32,464 nt of DNA from a virus. A program made the translations under genes and the position numbers. Numbering within the stretch: the first letter of the stretch is position 1; every line of letters begins with the position of its first letter. The notes under the pieces were generated by a model. It saw only the letters and a program-made list of their open reading frames with translations. It did no database searches and was not told the origin of the DNA. Where the stretch lies: the IMG/VR virus record IMGVR_UViG_3300037487_000900, positions 1 through 32,464 of that record. One strand, given 5' to 3'. Of this stretch, positions 31,598 through 32,464 are shown one piece after another.

Positions 31598-31903
31598 ATG
31601 ACAATAGCAGAACCAGCATTCAATAATATTCTAGTTAAGCGATACGAGAAACCAACAATGAGTAAGTCCGGTCTCTATATGCCAGAGACAACCAAGACTG
31701 ATGTACCCGAAGGTATCATAGTCTCTGTAGGAAAAGGTCTAGTTCAACCTGATGGTTTTCTAACACCAATGAGCGCAAAGGTTGGAGATCATGTCATCTA
31801 TTCTAAGCACGCAGGAACTATTATAAGAATAGATGGTGAAGAACTTATTCTTATTTTGGAAACAGATATACTCTGTACTCTTAAGGAACACAATGCCAGG
31901 TAG
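31598..31903 (+). CDS. groES: GroES-like co-chaperonin
   Basis: A 101-aa Cpn10 homologue. The ATG at 31598 with AAAAGGA is preferred to the in-frame ATG at 31562, which overlaps the promoter motif. It has the opening strand NNILVKRYEKP, a mobile-loop region (about 15-35, SKSGLYMPE) and the G-V-VG-G strand (GIIVSVGKG). VKVGD-like KVGDHVIYSKHAGT and the closing DGEELILILETDIL complete the family pattern. It would cap host GroEL to fold phage proteins, probably coat protein, as T4 gp31 does. No GroEL gene is present in the window. The 3' end overlaps the next gene. Confidence 0.92.
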   Translation: MTIAEPAFNNILVKRYEKPTMSKSGLYMPETTKTDVPEGIIVSVGKGLVQPDGFLTPMSAKVGDHVIYSKHAGTIIRIDGEELILILETDILCTLKEHNAR

Positions 31904-32132
31904 ACCAAGTAAAGCAGTAGCAGCAATGAAGAAGAAGGACTATGAGTCAACAGTCTGGGAACTTTTGCTCAATGAATATAGACACGCAAAAGCTGGCGAT
32001 GATATTGGTAGACTTGGAACAGGAGCTGTTCCTGCTTTGTTAAAAGCCTTGGCAGATCTACAAAAGGGCAAAAAGCCTGACGCAGAAGATGAACAGATGA
32101 TAAACGAAATGGAGGAGTGGTCAAAAAAATGA
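31893..32132 (+). CDS. Small protein upstream of terminase; candidate small terminase
   Basis: A 79-aa protein starting at ATG 31893, inside the end of the GroES gene in another frame. The N-terminus is basic (PGRPSKAVAAMKKKD) and the rest helical and acidic toward the C-terminus, with a run that could form a helical bundle (VPALLKALADLQKGKK). Size, charge pattern and position before the large terminase (with small genes between) resemble the T7 small terminase (89 aa). I cannot see a diagnostic motif, so this is only a candidate. The stop overlaps the GIY-YIG start (ATGA). Confidence 0.5.
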   Translation: MPGRPSKAVAAMKKKDYESTVWELLLNEYRHAKAGDDIGRLGTGAVPALLKALADLQKGKKPDAEDEQMINEMEEWSKK

Positions 32133-32464
32133 CTGGAATATATCTTATTACGAACACGATAAACGGAAAGTGTTATGTAGGTCAGAGCATAAATATTGAG
32201 AAGAGATGGAAAGAACATAAGACATGTAAAGAGAAGTTTGCTATTCATAATGCCTTTAGGAAATATGGTCTAGAAAGTTTTACTTTTGAAGTCCTTCTCG
32301 AATGTCCCGAAGAGAGTTTGGGTTTCCTTGAGAAAGCAATGATCTCAGGCTATAATAGTATGGCTCCTAGCGGTTATAACCTTCAGAGTGGCGGATCTAA
32401 TGGAAGACTCTCTGAAGAAACGAAGCAGAAAATGTCTGATGCTTCGAAGGGAAAACAAAAGCAC
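32129..32464 (+). CDS. GIY-YIG homing endonuclease, N-terminal part, continues at 1
   Basis: This is the start of the 184-aa gene that ends at 353. The nuclease domain has GIY (3-5), YVG (16-18), R26, H30 and the catalytic E68 (GFLEKAMI), all expected residues. Residues 70-90 match the typical tail of this domain. NUMOD3 repeats begin near residue 94. In this right-hand copy the single missing C near 32456 would shift the frame for the last few codons; the left copy is intact, so I regard it as an assembly artefact. The start overlaps the previous stop (ATGA). Confidence 0.9.
   Translation, partial: MTGIYLITNTINGKCYVGQSINIEKRWKEHKTCKEKFAIHNAFRKYGLESFTFEVLLECPEESLGFLEKAMISGYNSMAPSGYNLQSGGSNGRLSEETKQKMSDASKGKQKH
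32331..32464. repeat. Terminal direct repeat, right copy
   Basis: 134 bases identical to 1-135 except for one missing C at about 32456. See the left copy for interpretation. Confidence 0.9.

Noticed and set aside
1-32464. CRISPR array, integrase, repressor or insertion sequence
   Set aside because: No regularly spaced repeats, recombinase motif, Cro/CI-type pair or transposase found on either strand.

Overview
The window is a near-complete genome of a virulent tailed phage with podovirus-like gene content (about 32.3 kb, AT-rich). It has a large terminase, portal, scaffold, major capsid protein, tube and nozzle proteins, giant internal virion proteins and a lysis cassette. I see no integrase, repressor, contractile sheath or long tape-measure/tube set. 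The host cannot be named from the sequence. Bases 1-135 recur at 32331-32464 with one missing base, and a GIY-YIG gene reads in frame from 32129 through the join to 353. The molecule is therefore circular, circularly permuted or terminally redundant, with a unit of about 32,330 bp.

Layout on the circle. (1) A leftward block, 30160 to 26872 (- strand), holds a RusA resolvase, a compact family-A-like polymerase with a structured leader, a GIY-YIG endonuclease, a small cysteine-containing protein and a PD-(D/E)XK-like nuclease. (2) A rightward block runs from 30310 across the join to 1395: small SH3-like paralogues, a coiled-coil protein, a sigma-region-4-like protein, a GroES homologue, a candidate small terminase and a GIY-YIG/NUMOD3 homing endonuclease. 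The divergent intergenic region at 30161-30309 separates the two blocks. (3) Head genes, 1392-8590: large terminase, portal, zinc-ribbon protein, acidic protein, scaffold, major capsid protein and decoration protein, with an HNH gene inserted. (4) Tail and ejection genes, 8694-25549: connector, nozzle, accessory tail proteins, glycine-rich ejection protein, a 668-aa protein, a 1949-aa virion protein and a fibre-like protein. A stand-alone NUMOD3 micro-gene and a second HNH gene are interspersed. (5) Lysis genes, 25561-26869: holin-like protein, small helical protein and M15 endopeptidase.

Points of interest. Six + strand copies of TAAAC-N8-CACTWAT precede gene blocks and resemble promoters of T7/SP6-type single-subunit RNA polymerases, yet no full-size RNA polymerase gene is visible. 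The only polymerase is a 414-aa protein whose R254/K258/Y266 and H369/D370 reproduce the family-A polymerase motifs, without exonuclease domains and with His at the usual steric-gate position. Its leader has a 16-bp hairpin starting at the predicted transcription start and a second perfect hairpin just before its ribosome binding site. A roughly 36-nt double-hairpin element occurs three times with a compensatory stem change. Five homing-endonuclease-type genes or fragments are present, an unusual load for this genome size.
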